NCBI RefSeq assembly: GCF_003438995.1
Contig: NZ_QSUN01000006.1
Location: 1 to 64,000, forward strand
Length of the DNA: 64,000 bases
Reading direction: 5' to 3'
Source: Bacteroides sp. OM05-12
Lineage (GTDB): Bacteria > Bacteroidota > Bacteroidia > Bacteroidales > Bacteroidaceae
In this document: in pieces, positions 1 through 9,154 of the stretch
Position numbering within the stretch: the stretch's first letter is position 1
Layout: every line of letters starts with the position of its first letter
Notes under the pieces: generated by a model
The model's input: the letters and a program-made list of their open reading frames with translations, nothing else
Database searches by the model: none
What the model was told of the DNA's origin: nothing
Translations under genes and position numbers: made by a program

Positions 1-295
1 AGACAACCTATAGTAGGATTATTAAGTTTAACCAGTCAACCAAAAACAGGACGATACAATCACTTATATTATTACTATGTATATATAAGGTTTGAAAGTA
101 GGTGTCACAAGTGTCACAAATGCCGCACCCGATGTTTTTAAAAAAACACCTTAATGTTTGTTTTCAATCACCCTTATGTTTTTAAAAAACATATAGGTTG
201 ATTTTAAAAAACATCGGGTTGATTGAAAAAAACATATAGGTTGATTTTTTTAATGTCTTGATAACTATTTTTATTTATGGAGAACTAAAACCTAA
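1..295. repeat. Noncoding left end with degenerate 21-22 bp repeat array
   Basis: No gene is visible. From about 185 to 257 there are three head-to-tail copies of a unit of the form AAAAAACATnnnGGTTGATT, with a period of about 22 bases. Between about 127 and 185 the same unit occurs in the opposite orientation, so the array is partly palindromic. A related array lies at 40630-40770. Before it, at 103-118, the short sequence GTGTCACAA is repeated. The array follows the stop codon of the last visible capsule gene and may mark the end of that locus. It does not look like CRISPR, because the units abut and no spacers of constant length are present. Confidence 0.6.
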
Positions 296-1126
296 TTAAT
301 CCTTTCTCCATATCCACGGACACATTACCCGTAGATGATTGGTGAAATAGTGGAAACACGCCATCACAATCCCGTGGTGGCGGTTTTCGTAAATGAAAAA
401 CTCTTCGGGGTTGTGTCCTAATGGTGAACGAAAAGCTTTCCACCGCTTATTGAAAGGTTTCTTCGGATTGCACCATACGGGCAATGAATCATGTTCGTCA
501 CACTCTCCCAAAATACCCGGAGCAACGACCGACTGTACTCCCAATTTCCTTGCACGCATGCCATAATCAAAATCCCCTAAAGCATGACGGAAACGATAAT
601 CGTTCATTCCAACTTTTTCGAGAACGCTTTTAGGGAACAATACAATATTACCGTTAAAGAAATCGCACTGTTGTGTTTTATCCGATGGATGCATTAATCC
701 TTTCTTCTCCGTTCTTCCACCATAAGTGATAATAGCCTGATTTCCTACGGCACAGGTCTTTCCTACAATAATACACTTATCCTTATAAGCATTTGATGTT
801 TGTAATAAAACGCTTAATGCATCCGGATAAATGGTAGTATCATCATTCAGCCACATATAGAAATCATAGTCGTTCGTTTCAGCAGCCCTACTCCAAGCCC
901 TATACATTCCTCTGTTCCAAAACAGATTCCCATCTGCGTGAAGGATGTTGACATCAGGGAATTGTTCTTTGACAGCTTCGGGAGTTCCGTCGGTACAGCC
1001 GTCATCTGTCAGGTAGACGTCTACGGTGTATCCTTCTATCGGGAGCTGAGCGTATAGGTTTTGCAGGCATTGTAGGGTTTTTGCCTTGCGGTTGAAGACG
1101 GTTAGGAGGATGGCTAAGGATTGCAT
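296..1126 (-). CDS. Family 2 glycosyltransferase of capsule locus
   Basis: Probable GT-A fold glycosyltransferase (276 residues) that adds a sugar from a nucleotide donor during capsule repeat-unit assembly at the cytoplasmic membrane. The N-terminus has the GT2 nucleotide-binding pattern (LLTVFNRK, then DDGCTDGT), and a DxD-like metal-binding motif is seen in MWLNDDT. No membrane segment is obvious. I chose the internal ATG at 1126. The longer reading frame to 1153 adds nine residues that do not fit the family start, and the ATG at 1126 lies one base after the stop codon of an acyltransferase relic, as expected for translational coupling. It is the last gene of the visible capsule cluster. 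The sugar transferred cannot be told from sequence. Confidence 0.85.
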   Translation of the reverse strand: MQSLAILLTVFNRKAKTLQCLQNLYAQLPIEGYTVDVYLTDDGCTDGTPEAVKEQFPDVNILHADGNLFWNRGMYRAWSRAAETNDYDFYMWLNDDTTIYPDALSVLLQTSNAYKDKCIIVGKTCAVGNQAIITYGGRTEKKGLMHPSDKTQQCDFFNGNIVLFPKSVLEKVGMNDYRFRHALGDFDYGMRARKLGVQSVVAPGILGECDEHDSLPVWCNPKKPFNKRWKAFRSPLGHNPEEFFIYENRHHGIVMACFHYFTNHLRVMCPWIWRKD

Positions 1127-1127
1127 G

Positions 1128-1199
1128 TTACAATTTAGATCTGTTCCAATCAATATTTTCTTTAATTATTTTACAAGGGATTCCGGTATACATAGCATT
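1128..1199 (-). pseudogene. Relic: C-terminal tail of a hexapeptide acyltransferase
   Basis: The minus strand directly before the GT2 gene can be read for 23 codons ending in TAA. The peptide NAMYTGIPCKIIKE followed by NIDWNRSKL resembles the C-terminal end of left-handed beta-helix (hexapeptide) acyltransferases, where a G-[VI]-P-x-K-[IV]-I-K signature is usual. A TGA codon interrupts the frame at 1200-1202 and no further acyltransferase sequence is seen up to the GT4 gene at 1337. The relic's stop and the GT2 ATG are separated by one base, typical of operon neighbours. I infer that an ancestral acetyltransferase gene was mostly deleted or replaced. The match is short, so confidence is moderate. 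Confidence 0.5.
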
Positions 1200-1336
1200 T
1201 CAGAAATACACCTTTAAACGAAAAAAGTTAGAGAAACGATATTTTCAACTGTTATTAAAATGGATGAGGTTGTAAATTGATATTGTTATACTCAGAATGA
1301 AATCGTTTTTTATAAGAGATTTAAGCATGAGATTTA

Positions 1337-2524
1337 TTATTTAATGGATTTTGTATATAGAGAAATATATTGGTCGCAGATTGTCGAATCGTTGTACTTA
1401 GTAGTTATTATCTGATATGCTCTTTGAACAACTTTATTGACTTCTTGCGGATTTGTACATACATATTCTAAAGTACTGCAAATAGAGTTAGGATTAGAAA
1501 CGTCACAAAGGAAACCTGCTTCTCCGTATTGTAAGACGTATGGAACAGCCCCTGAATTTATTCCGCCTATGACCGGGACTTTTCTGACGATGCTTTCAAG
1601 TAATGTATTTCCAAAAGTTTCTTCTAATGAAGGAGTTATAAATAAAGTTGCTTGGTCAATATATTCTATAAGTTTATCATGTTTTACTGATCCTACAAGA
1701 ATAACTTGTTGTAGTAGATTCTGCCTTTTCCATTTTTCTATAATCGGTTCTCCTTCAATGAAAGGTGCTCCTACTAATTGTAAAATAGCATTAGGAAACT
1801 TTTGTCTGAAAAGTCCAAAGGCTTTCAATAGATTTTTTATATTCTTTCTTTTGTCATTACTGGAAGATATACATAGAATATTTAATTTATTGGATTGTAA
1901 ATGTGAATCTGTTCTGATGAAAGATGATTTTATGGAATTTGGAATTATGGGAACGGTTTTATGATATTTTTTTTCTATTAATTGAGCGGTATAAGGAGAG
2001 TTTGCTACAAAATGAATGTCTTCTTGTTGAAAAACCATTTCATTTATTATATATTTAAAACACCACGTTATTTTGTTTTTGGCTGACTCAATTTTCCATA
2101 TATAAGAAGCCCAATCCCTTACTGTACATATAACAGGAATTTGCTTGCTGTAATATGAAGCTGCATAAGCGAAATCATAAGTCCAGTGTGCATGTAAAAC
2201 ATCTAAATCATCTAACCGATCTTTTAATAATACTTTTAACGAGTAAGCATTTTTGTAAACTCCCCATAAGTATTTCCAAGGATATTTTTGGTATGCAGTT
2301 ACTGTATGAATTTCAAGGTTTTGACTCTGTATTTTAAAACTGTTATTCGCGATTGTAAAAATACGGACAAAATGACCGGCTTTTAAGAAAGATAATATTA
2401 GTGTATTTACAGCCGGAGCAGCATTGGGATAACAGTTGCTTTCTAGTAGTATTTTATCTTCTTTCTCTTCGAAGAATGGGAGAAAGGTGCTGATATCCAC
2501 CATTGAAATAATTCCTATTCTCAT
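1337..2524 (-). CDS. Family 4-like glycosyltransferase of capsule locus
   Basis: GT-B fold retaining glycosyltransferase (395 residues). The C-terminal half has the usual GT4 features: the LNILCISSSNDKRKNIKNLL segment, LVGAP, then VGSV, and the ETFGNTLLES segment with the conserved glutamates of the donor-binding EX7E motif (about residues 300-310). The start at 2524 (MRIGIISMV) is chosen over the one at 2536 because it gives a four-base ATGA overlap with the ugd stop codon. It acts in the cytoplasm on the lipid-linked capsule repeat unit. The region is AT-rich relative to ugd, as is common for capsule transferase genes. Donor and acceptor are unknown. Confidence 0.85.
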   Translation of the reverse strand: MRIGIISMVDISTFLPFFEEKEDKILLESNCYPNAAPAVNTLILSFLKAGHFVRIFTIANNSFKIQSQNLEIHTVTAYQKYPWKYLWGVYKNAYSLKVLLKDRLDDLDVLHAHWTYDFAYAASYYSKQIPVICTVRDWASYIWKIESAKNKITWCFKYIINEMVFQQEDIHFVANSPYTAQLIEKKYHKTVPIIPNSIKSSFIRTDSHLQSNKLNILCISSSNDKRKNIKNLLKAFGLFRQKFPNAILQLVGAPFIEGEPIIEKWKRQNLLQQVILVGSVKHDKLIEYIDQATLFITPSLEETFGNTLLESIVRKVPVIGGINSGAVPYVLQYGEAGFLCDVSNPNSICSTLEYVCTNPQEVNKVVQRAYQIITTKYNDSTICDQYISLYTKSIK

Positions 2525-3834
2525 TTCCCGATACAATAATATTCGACTCCTAAATTTTTCATTTCCTGCGCGTCATAAATATTCCTTCCGTCTATAACCA
2601 ATGGTTTGTTCATGGCTTTCATCACGACTCCCCAACTTGGCAGGCGGAACTGTTTCCATTCGGTAAGTAGCAGTAGGGCGTCGGCATTGAGTACGGTGTC
2701 GTACATGTCTGCGGCATATTCCACTGCATTACCAATTCGACGGTGGCATTCGTCCATGGCAACCGGATCATACACACGGACTTTACATCCGGCTTTTAGC
2801 AATAGATCAATGGTGACCAGTGCCGTAGCTTCACGCATATCATCCGTCTCCGGTTTGAAAGCCAGTCCCCAAAGAGCGATTGTCTTTCCCTGGAGGGCTC
2901 CACCGTAATAGTTATTCAGTTTGTAGAACAGAATGCTTTTTTGATTTTCGTTCACTTCCTCTACCGCTTTCAGAACTTTCATACTGTAGCCATTCTTTTC
3001 CGCGGTTTTTATCAGTGCTTTTACATCTTTAGGGAAACAACTGCCGCCATATCCGCATCCCGGATATAGGAATTTGTTACCGATTCGGCTGTCCGAACCA
3101 ATACCTTTACGTACCATATTCACATCTGCACCTACTAGTTCGCATAGGTTGGCAATGTCGTTCATGAAACTGATACGGGTAGCGAGCATGGAATTTGCTG
3201 CATATTTTATCATCTCTGCGGATGGGATGTCCGTGAAGATTACCCGAAAGTTGTTCAGCAAGAAAGGGCGATAGAGTTTACTCATTAGTTCCTGTGCCTT
3301 TTCGGATTCAACACCGACCACTACACGGTCAGGACTCATGAAGTCCTTGATGGCTGCACCCTCTTTCAGAAATTCGGGATTTGATGCCACATCAAATTCA
3401 ATGTGTACACCGCGTTTATCCAGTTCTTCCTGAATAACGGCTCGCACTCTACGGGCTGTTCCAACGGGAACGGTCGATTTGGTAACTACTACCAGATATT
3501 TATTCATGTTTTGCCCGATAGTTTTTGCTACTTCTAGCACATACTTTAGGTCTGCGCTTCCGTCTTCGTCGGGCGGTGTGCCTACAGCGCTGAATACGAT
3601 TTCCACATTATCTAGGCAGGAGGTGAGGTCAGTTGTAAAGTTCAGGCGTCCTTCTCGGTGATTTCGGAGTACCATTTCATCCAATTCAGGCTCATAGATA
3701 GGAATCTTTCCATTCAGGAGATTCTTGATTTTTTCTTCATTGACGTCTACACAAGTGACGTTTACGCCCATTTCGGCAAAACAAGTACCGGATACAAGTC
3801 CTACATAACCTGTACCTACAATTGCGATATTCAT
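2521..3834 (-). CDS. ugd: UDP-glucose 6-dehydrogenase
   Basis: Oxidises UDP-glucose to UDP-glucuronic acid with two NAD+ and so supplies glucuronate for the capsule. At 437 residues it has the normal length. The N-terminal Rossmann motif is GTGYVG (residues 7-12), the catalytic cysteine lies in GYGGSCFPKD (Cys266), and the C-terminal domain begins around residue 310 (LWGLAFKPETDDMRE). It sits inside the capsule operon, 15 bases after the polymerase gene and overlapping the next transferase by four bases. Its presence predicts that the polysaccharide contains GlcA or a GlcA-derived sugar. A ManNAc or other UDP-sugar dehydrogenase is less likely given the sequence. Confidence 0.93.
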   Translation of the reverse strand: MNIAIVGTGYVGLVSGTCFAEMGVNVTCVDVNEEKIKNLLNGKIPIYEPELDEMVLRNHREGRLNFTTDLTSCLDNVEIVFSAVGTPPDEDGSADLKYVLEVAKTIGQNMNKYLVVVTKSTVPVGTARRVRAVIQEELDKRGVHIEFDVASNPEFLKEGAAIKDFMSPDRVVVGVESEKAQELMSKLYRPFLLNNFRVIFTDIPSAEMIKYAANSMLATRISFMNDIANLCELVGADVNMVRKGIGSDSRIGNKFLYPGCGYGGSCFPKDVKALIKTAEKNGYSMKVLKAVEEVNENQKSILFYKLNNYYGGALQGKTIALWGLAFKPETDDMREATALVTIDLLLKAGCKVRVYDPVAMDECHRRIGNAVEYAADMYDTVLNADALLLLTEWKQFRLPSWGVVMKAMNKPLVIDGRNIYDAQEMKNLGVEYYCIGK

Positions 3835-3849
3835 AATTGTTTTTTTTAA

Positions 3850-5100
3850 TTATCTTTGCTTCCAGAAAATACTTCTGATCCATATTTTGAAATCCCGATC
3901 AGTCATATCGCGGAATTGTTCGGAGAATCCCATGGCAATCATCATCCATAATGAAATGTTCATTATGTCAAATCTATTAAAATCTTCAACCCATCCGTAA
4001 GCCCATCTGAAGGCTATAAATACACCTAGAATTTTAATATAAATATTGTTTGATTTATAAACTGCCAAATATGAACTTTTTAAGTAGATAAGACTGTACA
4101 AAATAACTCCGACCAGTCCCAACCATGTGAAAATATTGGGGTGACATACTTCATTGGAATGTCGTTCATATTTTCCTGTTTTTAGATTTTCTGCACTATA
4201 ACTGCCAAAAGACATAGAATCATTGCCTCTTGCAGGAGTACGCCCAAACCATATGTAATTATGTCTGATAGCCGAACTTATAACTTCTTCATAAATGAAA
4301 GTGCGTGTATCTGCAGATAAATCTTCCTCAACCCATTGACCATTAACCATTTTTCGTTCAACTATCTTTCCTTCATTTTTGGATAAATCTTCAAAAATGT
4401 TAAACTGTCCGCTAATTCCTAGAAATAATAAGATTATAGGTAAGATATAAAATGTCCAGTGCAGAAGCTTTAATATTTTATTGGCAAAGAACTTGTGAAA
4501 TAATATGCAGGCACTCATACATAAAGTAAAGAATGATTTTAAAACCTGACTTCGTGCTCCCAAATTAGCAAATAGCATTAATAATAATAGCAAGATAAAA
4601 ATATATCTCCATTTTTTAGGAATGATGGGTAAAAAACAGGCAATCAAAAATATTGGACTTAAATAAAATTGATAGCTCGCAGTTCCTATTATCCATATGA
4701 ATAATAGAAAAAATAGAGGAATTGCGTATTTAATCCATACGTGAAGTACATCATGCGATATTTTGGGTATAGAAAAAACATATGCAAAAACAGGTAATGA
4801 CAAAGCTAATGCTCCGGTGATTAATTGTTTCCATTCCCAGTATCCATCTGCAATCAATATACCTCTAATACAACCTATAGTCATCCAGATGAGATAAATG
4901 AAGATAATAAGATAATCTTTATGATTGGATGGATGAAAATTCTTTTTTTTAATATGGAATAATAAAAAAATAGTTAAAAAACAAAAGATCCAATATATGA
5001 CAGTATTTCCTATCGGTATTATACTCCATTGGGAAACAGACATAAAAGTAATTAGAAGTATAAAAAAAGAGAAAAATGTATTTTTTTTACTCATAAACAT
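3850..5100 (-). CDS. Wzy-like polysaccharide polymerase / O-antigen ligase family membrane protein
   Basis: Polytopic membrane protein of 416 residues with about ten hydrophobic segments and one large polar loop (about residues 225-325). That arrangement is characteristic of Wzy polymerases, which join lipid-linked repeat units on the periplasmic face. The ARSQVLKSF segment resembles the short motif of the Wzy_C/O-antigen ligase family. Sequence conservation in this family is low, so the call rests on topology plus its place next to wzx, glf and ugd. A second in-frame ATG two codons on (5094) could be the true start. No other polymerase candidate is present in the cluster. Confidence 0.75.
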   Translation of the reverse strand: MFMSKKNTFFSFFILLITFMSVSQWSIIPIGNTVIYWIFCFLTIFLLFHIKKKNFHPSNHKDYLIIFIYLIWMTIGCIRGILIADGYWEWKQLITGALALSLPVFAYVFSIPKISHDVLHVWIKYAIPLFFLLFIWIIGTASYQFYLSPIFLIACFLPIIPKKWRYIFILLLLLMLFANLGARSQVLKSFFTLCMSACILFHKFFANKILKLLHWTFYILPIILLFLGISGQFNIFEDLSKNEGKIVERKMVNGQWVEEDLSADTRTFIYEEVISSAIRHNYIWFGRTPARGNDSMSFGSYSAENLKTGKYERHSNEVCHPNIFTWLGLVGVILYSLIYLKSSYLAVYKSNNIYIKILGVFIAFRWAYGWVEDFNRFDIMNISLWMMIAMGFSEQFRDMTDRDFKIWIRSIFWKQR

Positions 5101-5120
5101 TATTAACGGACTATCTTGTT

Positions 5121-5918
5121 TTAAAGAATAAGTGGAATATTATATAAGCGAGAAGCTGTATTAGAGTAAGTTGAGTTTGTGCAACCTATAATTTTTTTTG
5201 TTCTACTAAGACAATATAATTCAGTGACAGCATTTTTCATTCCTTTTACTGTGTTTCTTGATAATTCCCATTTAGGGGAAATAATTCTGTTTGGAAATTT
5301 TTCAAGAAAAATTTCTTTAATTTGGTAGTCGTCAGAAGCTAGATAGAATTTACATAAAGGATTTACCTCTATTTCTTTGTTCATTAAGGAAATAAATTTT
5401 TCTATTGGATTTTCTGCTATTGCCGCTATATTATCAGTTCTACGTATATGAACCCCAATTATGTTAGATTCATATTTTTGAGTTATTTCATTAATTATAT
5501 TTTCTATTGATTCTATTGGTCTGAAAAATCTTCCGATAGAATGTTGTATTTTTAGTGGGCAAAAACGATTATAGGCTGTTATGTAAATTTTATCCTTACC
5601 TTTTATTAAGTTATTGAAATCCATATCTAATATTTTATTTCCTTTATAGGAAGCATCAAATAACATAGAACGCCAAATATTAGGTATAAATAAATTATTT
5701 TTCCCACCAGGCTTCAAATAAAATTTGTGTAATGAAGAAATTGTAATGTCTTCGATTTCTATAGGTTGAAATAAATCCGTGTATTCGGCACAACAATCGG
5801 ATGTTTTTTCCCAGTATATATTAATCGGGTAATGATAATGTTGATTTAATGCAATAGCGCTTAATATAGCATTCATTCGGTTGCATAATCCTGCTGTTGG
5901 AACTAATGTTATTTGCAT
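5121..5918 (-). CDS. Fucosyltransferase-like glycosyltransferase
   Basis: Protein of 265 residues with an N-terminal sugar-nucleotide binding type segment (LVPTAGLCNRMNAILSAIAL, residues 5-24) and an internal HIRRTDN motif (about residue 157). The G-x-x-N/G-[RQ]-[ML] start and the H-x-R-R-x-D motif are shared by the fucosyltransferase superfamily (GT11, GT23 and protein O-fucosyltransferases). The C-terminal CTNSTYSNTASRL segment also fits the G-x-x-S-S/T-F-S-x-x-A pattern of that group. Transfer of fucose from GDP-fucose is therefore a reasonable inference, but no GDP-fucose synthesis genes lie in this cluster, and another deoxyhexose donor cannot be excluded. Confidence 0.6.
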   Translation of the reverse strand: MQITLVPTAGLCNRMNAILSAIALNQHYHYPINIYWEKTSDCCAEYTDLFQPIEIEDITISSLHKFYLKPGGKNNLFIPNIWRSMLFDASYKGNKILDMDFNNLIKGKDKIYITAYNRFCPLKIQHSIGRFFRPIESIENIINEITQKYESNIIGVHIRRTDNIAAIAENPIEKFISLMNKEIEVNPLCKFYLASDDYQIKEIFLEKFPNRIISPKWELSRNTVKGMKNAVTELYCLSRTKKIIGCTNSTYSNTASRLYNIPLIL

Positions 5919-5991
5919 ATTAAATACTTTATGAGATTGTAGTTGCTATTTGTATTGTAATATTAATCCTCTTTGAATGGCTTATATAGAT

Positions 5992-7005
5992 TCATTGGCA
6001 AGAGGACAATGCCTTATAGATATGTTCTCCGTGAACTAATGATTGCCGTATTTTGTGACAATTTTCAACCATTATAGAGTATTGTTCTGTCGTTAGTTTA
6101 TCCGCAATCGTATCTATTTCGTCTAATGATTCAATTGTTATGCCTATTTTATTTTCTTCTACAAATTTGGCTGCTGCACTTTTTCTCCATACAATAATCG
6201 GAAGTCCGGCAACAATGTACATTGACATTTTATGGGGATTATTGACACATAGATAATTGTCCGTTTCTTTGGCAATGAAATCCCCCTCCCAGATTAGTCC
6301 GAAATGTCCTTCAATAATATTAGGTAATATGTCTGCATCGACACATCCTTTGTAAATTGAATTTCTGAATTTCATTTCCGGCCCTCCGTATATGATTAAA
6401 TTATAATTATGTGGCTTATTATCCATATTTTGAAGAAATTTGGATTTACTTAGGTTACCGGCAAAGACAACTTGTATGCGTTGATCGGGTGTTCTTGTTT
6501 TTGTACGTCGTACAGGCAGGTTGTAGATATAATCGAATATATTTAATGAGATAATATTTGAAGTACAACCGAATAGTTTGAGTCTGTCGACCATAATGGG
6601 ATTATGTGCTATTATATAATCACATTGCGACATTAATTTGATATCTGTGTTTATTTCACTTTCATTTATTCGGATACTTTCCGGTTCAGAGTATCTTAAA
6701 CAATATAAATCGTGTATTAAAAATATAATCTTAAAATTCTTGATTCTTTTTATTCTTAAAATTTGTTTTAACAGTACATTGGATGTTTGTAAAAATAGAG
6801 TGTCTTCTTTTCCCAGGCTGAAAATTCGCATAAAGAGTTTAAATGCCAGTATCGTTTTCGCCAATTTATTGTGCCTGATTTTGGTTTTATCATTTTTCCC
6901 TAATGATTGAAATCCATTTTGTAAGACGAAATGAGAGATATCCTTTCGTGCTTTTGACGAAGCATTATATTCATTCAGGACATATTCTTCTATGATATAC
7001 TTCAT
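5992..7005 (-). CDS. Probable galactofuranosyltransferase
   Basis: Protein of 337 residues resembling beta-1,6-galactofuranosyltransferase-type GT-B enzymes. The N-terminus is MKYIIEEYVLNEYNASSKAR, a mid-protein stretch is IIFLIHDLYCLRY, and the C-terminal donor site region is NPHKMSMYIVAGLPIIVW (about residues 260-278). Its start codon overlaps the stop of glf by four bases (ATGA), so it is probably translated together with UDP-galactopyranose mutase, which makes the UDP-Galf donor. The pairing is the main reason for the proposed substrate. Family membership is moderately secure; the linkage formed is not known. Confidence 0.65.
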   Translation of the reverse strand: MKYIIEEYVLNEYNASSKARKDISHFVLQNGFQSLGKNDKTKIRHNKLAKTILAFKLFMRIFSLGKEDTLFLQTSNVLLKQILRIKRIKNFKIIFLIHDLYCLRYSEPESIRINESEINTDIKLMSQCDYIIAHNPIMVDRLKLFGCTSNIISLNIFDYIYNLPVRRTKTRTPDQRIQVVFAGNLSKSKFLQNMDNKPHNYNLIIYGGPEMKFRNSIYKGCVDADILPNIIEGHFGLIWEGDFIAKETDNYLCVNNPHKMSMYIVAGLPIIVWRKSAAAKFVEENKIGITIESLDEIDTIADKLTTEQYSIMVENCHKIRQSLVHGEHIYKALSSCQ

Positions 7006-8132
7006 ATCGTTTGCATATTTAAGACTTGTTCTATGATCGGTGCCATGTCATAATATTTATATTCAGCGAGACGTCCGCCGAAAATAACATTTGTCTCCTT
7101 ATCAGCTAAAGCCTTATACTTTAAATAGAGCTTATTGTTTGTTTCATTATTTACCGGATAGTATGGCTCCATCCCGTCTTTCCATTCTGTGGAATATTCT
7201 TTTGAAACGACCGTTTTGGGGTGAGTGTCAACTTCTGCGCCAAACATTTCAAAATGTTTGTGTTCGATGATTCGCGTATAAGGAATTTCCCGTTCCGTAT
7301 AGTTTATTACGGCATTGCCTTGATAGTTGGTGATATTATGAATTTCTTCTTCAAAGCGTACTGTGCGGTATTCTAGCTTGCCATAGCGGTAATCATAATA
7401 TTCATCTATTTTTCCGGTGAACACTATTTTCTCCGCTAATGATTCCCAATAAGGACGGTTTTCAAAGAAATCTTTATCGGACATGGTTTCTATACCGGAC
7501 AAAAGACCTTCAATCAATTTGTTGTAGCCACCGATAGGTATCCCTTGGTATTTATCATTGAAATAGTTATTGTCAAATACCATACGAACCGGTAATCTCT
7601 TGATGATAAATGCCGGAAGTTCCGTGCAGGCTCTTCCCCATTGTTTTTCAGTATAGCCTTTTATCAGTTTTTCATAAATATCTTTGCCAATCAGACAAAT
7701 AGCTTGTTCTTCTAAATTCCGGGGCTCGGTGATGCCGTCAGCTCTCATTTTTACGACAGCTTCTTGCTTTTGCTCTTCTATCTTAGCTAATGCTTCAGCC
7801 GGGGTAGTCACGCCCCACATCTGATAAAAAGTGTTCATATTGAAAGGCAGGTTATACAACTTTCCTTTATAGTTGGCAACCGGACAATTGGTATATCTGT
7901 TAAATGGGACAATCGAGTTTACAAAATCCCATACTTCTTTATTGGATGTATGGAAGATATGAGCGCCATATTTATGAACATTGATGCCCTCTATCTTTTC
8001 GCAATATATATTACCCCCTAATTGTGGGCGTTTATCAATGATAAGAACTTTTTGGCCGGCTTGTTTGGCGCGATAGGAGAAAGTGGCGCCGAATAATCCT
8101 GAACCGACAATTAGATAATTATATGCTTTCAT
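7002..8132 (-). CDS. glf: UDP-galactopyranose mutase
   Basis: FAD-dependent enzyme that converts UDP-galactopyranose to UDP-galactofuranose. The 376-residue length is standard. The N-terminal FAD-binding motif is VGSGLFGATFSYRA, followed by the QLGGNIYCE stretch. The GYTEKQWGRACTELP segment with its active-site tryptophan and the RLPVR arginine pair are also present. Four-base overlaps with both neighbouring genes indicate one translationally coupled unit. With the adjacent transferase it predicts Galf in the capsule. Confidence 0.95.
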   Translation of the reverse strand: MKAYNYLIVGSGLFGATFSYRAKQAGQKVLIIDKRPQLGGNIYCEKIEGINVHKYGAHIFHTSNKEVWDFVNSIVPFNRYTNCPVANYKGKLYNLPFNMNTFYQMWGVTTPAEALAKIEEQKQEAVVKMRADGITEPRNLEEQAICLIGKDIYEKLIKGYTEKQWGRACTELPAFIIKRLPVRMVFDNNYFNDKYQGIPIGGYNKLIEGLLSGIETMSDKDFFENRPYWESLAEKIVFTGKIDEYYDYRYGKLEYRTVRFEEEIHNITNYQGNAVINYTEREIPYTRIIEHKHFEMFGAEVDTHPKTVVSKEYSTEWKDGMEPYYPVNNETNNKLYLKYKALADKETNVIFGGRLAEYKYYDMAPIIEQVLNMQTI

Positions 8133-9154
8133 AGACTATAGCTTTTGTTTAAGAAATTATCTGTGGATTTGTTATAACTCCATAGCATGGGTATATGCTT
8201 TTTCAACAAAACACCAACTATGTAGAATAAGCACAGTGATAAAATGGTTTTATAAATGCCAAACAGGATATCTGATTGTTGAATATTATTAATATCAATA
8301 GGCGATGTACCTAATAATTTGTAAGAAAATAGTGTTAGCTTTTGTGCTATTGGGTTTAGATAGGAAGCATTTGCATGCAATGCAAAAATGAAAAGTGAAT
8401 AAATTCCTAATTTTTCAAATACTATGCTAAACCTAAAACGGCTAATCAATTTACTTATTATTACAACAAACGCTATACCACCGATACTTGAAGCAAAGAA
8501 TATAAACGGATTTGGAATAATAGATAGATCTCCTATATCAACTTTAAAATTCATTATTCCTGCATAGATAAAGACCGGTAACGTTAAAACCAGTATAGTA
8601 ATATCCAATCGTTTTCTATTATTGCTGTGATAGTATAAATCACCCAGGTATAGAAAAGAAGTTACTAAAAACGCTTGTGATAACCATAAGGGTAACTCTA
8701 TCTGAAAATAGAAAAAGATTAAACCTATTACGGTTAAAAGAAAAATTGGAAGAAACGGATTCTTAAAATTCTTCTTAATAAGGTAATAAAAAGATACGGC
8801 AAAGAAAAGGCAGAAAATGAACCATAAAGGATAATCTATGTTTCTAGTCATGTAGAATGTTAAATCAGTGAGAGGCTTATAATTTCCTTTTAAAAATACT
8901 TTGAGTATGAGCTTTATACTCAAGCATATCAGATAGAAACTAATTAATGGGACTAACAAAGTTCTCCATTTTTTATAAAAAAAGACACGATATGAATCGT
9001 TTGGATTGATAAAACAGCCTGATAACAAGAAAAATAGGGCCATGTGAAATAATAATATCCAATTGAGGATTGGACAACAACCGAATGTATGTCCCCATAC
9101 GACTAAAATAATACCTATACCCTTAGCTATATCTACGGATTTATCTCTTTGCAT
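8129..9154 (-). CDS. Acyltransferase 3 family O-acetyltransferase
   Basis: Integral membrane protein of 341 residues with about ten hydrophobic helices. The start MQRDKSVDIAKGIGIILVVW and the following WGHTFG contain the R/K-x-x-x-x-D-x-x-[KR]-G and conserved His pattern of the Acyl_transf_3 family. Members O-acetylate surface polysaccharides using acetyl-CoA. It overlaps glf by four bases and its start lies within the end of wzx. The product is likely to decorate the capsule repeat unit, but the position modified is unknown. Confidence 0.85.
   Translation of the reverse strand: MQRDKSVDIAKGIGIILVVWGHTFGCCPILNWILLFHMALFFLLSGCFINPNDSYRVFFYKKWRTLLVPLISFYLICLSIKLILKVFLKGNYKPLTDLTFYMTRNIDYPLWFIFCLFFAVSFYYLIKKNFKNPFLPIFLLTVIGLIFFYFQIELPLWLSQAFLVTSFLYLGDLYYHSNNRKRLDITILVLTLPVFIYAGIMNFKVDIGDLSIIPNPFIFFASSIGGIAFVVIISKLISRFRFSIVFEKLGIYSLFIFALHANASYLNPIAQKLTLFSYKLLGTSPIDINNIQQSDILFGIYKTILSLCLFYIVGVLLKKHIPMLWSYNKSTDNFLNKSYSL

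Noticed and set aside
127..257. Possible CRISPR array
   Set aside because: Units of 21-22 bp abut with no spacers, vary in sequence and occur in both orientations; no cas genes are present.
1437..1964. Plus-strand 175-codon reading frame
   Set aside because: It is antisense to the GT4 gene, whose family motifs are clear; the composition is that of a reversed coding sequence.
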